The translations under genes and the position numbers were made by a program. From Dyella sp. BiH032 (GTDB taxonomy: Bacteria; Pseudomonadota; Gammaproteobacteria; Xanthomonadales; Rhodanobacteraceae), in assembly GCF_031954525.1 (NCBI RefSeq), contig NZ_CP134867.1, positions 3,534,001 through 3,598,000 of the forward strand: a stretch of 64,000 bases of DNA, written 5' to 3'. Position 1 is the first letter of the stretch; every line of letters starts with the position of its first letter. The notes under the pieces were generated by a model. It did not search any database, was not told where the DNA came from, and worked only from the letters and a program-made list of their open reading frames with translations. Shown one piece after another: positions 62,303 to 64,000 of the stretch.

Positions 62303-63949
62303 TCAGCCTTCCTTGGCGTTCTTCACCGGCGCAAGGCGCAGGTCCTGGAAGTCGAAGCTGAAATCGGTGAGCGGCGAGATCGGCTGCATGCGCACCTCGC
62401 GGATCGCGCCGTCGGCGTCGAGCGAGAAAGTGACGAACGCATCGGCGTTGAGCGAGCGGTCGTCCCAGCGCACCACGAAGGTGTCGTGCTGCCACGGCGT
62501 CATGGTGCCGACCAGCTGCGGCGTCTTGCTGAAGCGCAGGCGCAGCTTGCCGCCTTCCTGCACGACCGCGACATCGCCGTACCACGGATCGCGGTAAGTA
62601 CCGGCGTACTTCGTCATCGGCAGCGAAGGCTTGCTGTTCTTGTCGCGCGCGGCCTCATGCTTCTTCCAGCTGTCGTCGGCCTTGGCTTCCGACTTCTTCA
62701 CCGCGGCCGCATACGCGGCGGCCCAGTCGGTCTTGTCGCGGCCGAGGTAGGCATCGAGCACGCGATACGTGACGGCGTTGAACGCCGCGCCGGATTCCTG
62801 GTTGGTCAACACCACCACGCCCAGCTTCAGTTCCGGCACCAGGGTCAGGCGCGACACCATGCCTGGCCAGCCGCCGGTGTGCCACACCAGACGCTGCCCG
62901 CGATAGTCGGAAAGGAACCAGCCTTCGCCGTAGCCGGCGAAGTTCGGCTTGGTCGCGGCCAGTTCCGGCACGGACGGTTCGCCGATCTTCATCGGCGTGA
63001 GCATCGACCACATCTGCTTCTGGCTGTCTTCCTTGAAGAGGCGCGCATCGCCACCCGGCAGCTTGCCGCCGGCGAGCTGCACGTTCATCCACTTGGCCAG
63101 GTCGTGCACGCTGGCGTAGATGCCGCCGGCGCCGGGGTTGTTGACCCAGGCCATCGGCGGCACGGGCTTGAGGTCCTTGAAGTCGAACTTGGCGTGGCCG
63201 ACGGCCACGTTCATGCCCGGCTTGAGGTAGGTCATGTCGACCAGCGACTCGTCCATGCCCACCGGCTTGAAGATGTGGTCGCGCAGATAGTCCGCATAGC
63301 TCTGGCCGGAAGCTTCCTCGATCACCAGCGTGGCCACGGCGAACAGGATGTTGTCGTAGGCGTAGGCGCTGCGGAAGCTGGTGGCGAGCGGCACCTCGCG
63401 CAGGCGCTGCACCACTTCCTTGGTGGTGTACTTCGTCGGCGGCCAGTACAGCAGGTCACCCGCGCCCAGGCCCAGGCCGCTGCGGTGCGCGAGCAGGTCG
63501 CGGATGCGCATCTCGCGGGTCACGTACGGATCGGACATCTGGAACCAGGGCAGATGGTCGATCACATGATCGTCCATCTTCAGCTTGCCCTGCTCGGCCA
63601 GCATCTGCAGCGCGGCGGCGGTAAAGGCCTTGGTGTTGGAAGCGATGGCGAACAGCGTATGCGCGTCGACCGCGCCGGCCTTGCCGGTTTCCTTCGTGCC
63701 GAAGCCCTGCTCCAGCACCACCTGGCCGTCCTTCACGATGGCCACGGCGATGCCTGGTACGTCGAACTGCTTGCGCGCGCTGTCCACGTAGGCGGTGAAA
63801 TCCTGCAGCTGTGCCGGCAGGGCCGGGCTGGCCGACAGCGCCGATTCCGGTGCGGTGTCCTGCAGAGGCGGCTGCGCCCAGATCGGGGCGGCAAAGATCA
63901 GCAGCGCGGCGCAGCAGGCCAGGCGCGGGGACAGGACTCGTCGGGACAT
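62303..63949 (-). CDS. Serine hydrolase, class C beta-lactamase-like with DUF3471
   Basis: A 548-residue exported enzyme. After the signal (PIWAQ) the beta-lactamase/penicillin-binding fold shows SNTK (Ser104, Lys107), the Tyr-Asp-Asn triad in YAYDN (Tyr198) and the HTGG in place of KTG. A DUF3471-type C-terminal domain follows (about 450-548). Such proteins are esterases or D-amino-peptidases more often than true beta-lactamases. GGAG seven bases before the ATG. Probably transcribed with the esterase gene. Confidence 0.85.
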   Translation of the reverse strand: MSRRVLSPRLACCAALLIFAAPIWAQPPLQDTAPESALSASPALPAQLQDFTAYVDSARKQFDVPGIAVAIVKDGQVVLEQGFGTKETGKAGAVDAHTLFAIASNTKAFTAAALQMLAEQGKLKMDDHVIDHLPWFQMSDPYVTREMRIRDLLAHRSGLGLGAGDLLYWPPTKYTTKEVVQRLREVPLATSFRSAYAYDNILFAVATLVIEEASGQSYADYLRDHIFKPVGMDESLVDMTYLKPGMNVAVGHAKFDFKDLKPVPPMAWVNNPGAGGIYASVHDLAKWMNVQLAGGKLPGGDARLFKEDSQKQMWSMLTPMKIGEPSVPELAATKPNFAGYGEGWFLSDYRGQRLVWHTGGWPGMVSRLTLVPELKLGVVVLTNQESGAAFNAVTYRVLDAYLGRDKTDWAAAYAAAVKKSEAKADDSWKKHEAARDKNSKPSLPMTKYAGTYRDPWYGDVAVVQEGGKLRLRFSKTPQLVGTMTPWQHDTFVVRWDDRSLNADAFVTFSLDADGAIREVRMQPISPLTDFSFDFQDLRLAPVKNAKEG

Positions 63950-63971
63950 CGTCGGCTCCAGGTTCTTTGGA

Positions 63972-64000
63972 TTACTTTTTCTGCGAGTCAGAAAAAGTAA
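63972..64000. repeat. Palindrome at window edge, related to repeat centre
   Basis: A 12-base-pair stem TTACTTTTTCTG (63972-63983) with 63989-64000 and loop CGAGT. It matches the TTACTTCTTCTT...AGAAGAAGTAA core of copies A-C in layout. The element is cut by the window end, so it may be the start of another copy. Confidence 0.5.

Overview
The window is high-GC chromosomal DNA from a gammaproteobacterium that I place in the Xanthomonadales, most likely Rhodanobacteraceae (Dyella, Luteibacter, Rhodanobacter or Frateuria type). This rests on the gene repertoire (three CspA-type cold-shock genes, a YajQ c-di-GMP-binding protein, SelO, an alpha-amino-acid ester hydrolase very close to the Xanthomonas enzyme), promoters that abut start codons, and dispersed intergenic repeats of a kind I associate with this order. 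It is inference, because no rRNA or other taxonomic marker is present. Coding density is high. I see no tRNA, rRNA, CRISPR array, insertion sequence or prophage.

Layout. 0.2-5.7 kb: acetoacetyl-CoA reductase, tRNA-modifying TcdA, a c'-type cytochrome, then a leftward run of alpha/beta hydrolase, old-yellow-enzyme, pirin and Mpo1-like genes. 5.8-7.2 kb: three tandem cold-shock genes, each with its own terminator and a long conserved 5' leader. 7.3-16.3 kb: a lipoprotein, a YcaQ-type protein, a degenerate EF-hand-like protein, outer-membrane phospholipase A, an FAD monooxygenase, SlyD, a MATE exporter, PBP4 and glutathione peroxidase. 16.4-19.1 kb: metNIQ methionine importer. 19.1-31.6 kb: pncB with a candidate small RNA upstream, a diheme-free cytochrome c protein, a dicarboxylate symporter, a putative aminopeptidase, rhomboid, PhzF, YaiI, a GarR-like dehydrogenase, a YhiN-like flavoprotein, YajQ and OsmC-like genes.

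31.6-33.0 kb holds DAHP synthase preceded by a leader peptide with seven aromatic residues in eight codons and a terminator, a textbook transcription-attenuation layout. 34.6-36.5 kb encodes a NERD nuclease-like domain fused to a UvrD-type helicase. 37.2-39.7 kb is a Rieske oxygenase coupled to an amino-acid permease. 40.7-43.5 kb is a two-gene polysaccharide synthase/outer-membrane pair behind a sigma-54-like site. 44-51 kb carries TrxC, a hydrolase/monooxygenase pair, SelO, RsuA, RsmC and a SLAC1-type transporter. 51.3-58.4 kb carries an AhpD-like protein with a divergent AraC regulator, endonuclease V, a large MscS-type channel and two more AraC regulators. 58.5-64 kb is a group of three exported hydrolases.

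The most unusual elements are non-coding. They are (i) the aromatic attenuator, (ii) three copies of a ~0.5-0.6 kb repeat built of hairpins whose stems differ between copies by compensating changes, (iii) the shared cold-shock leaders, one of which carries a copy of the 16S rRNA anti-Shine-Dalgarno sequence, and (iv) a C-rich-loop small RNA upstream of pncB.
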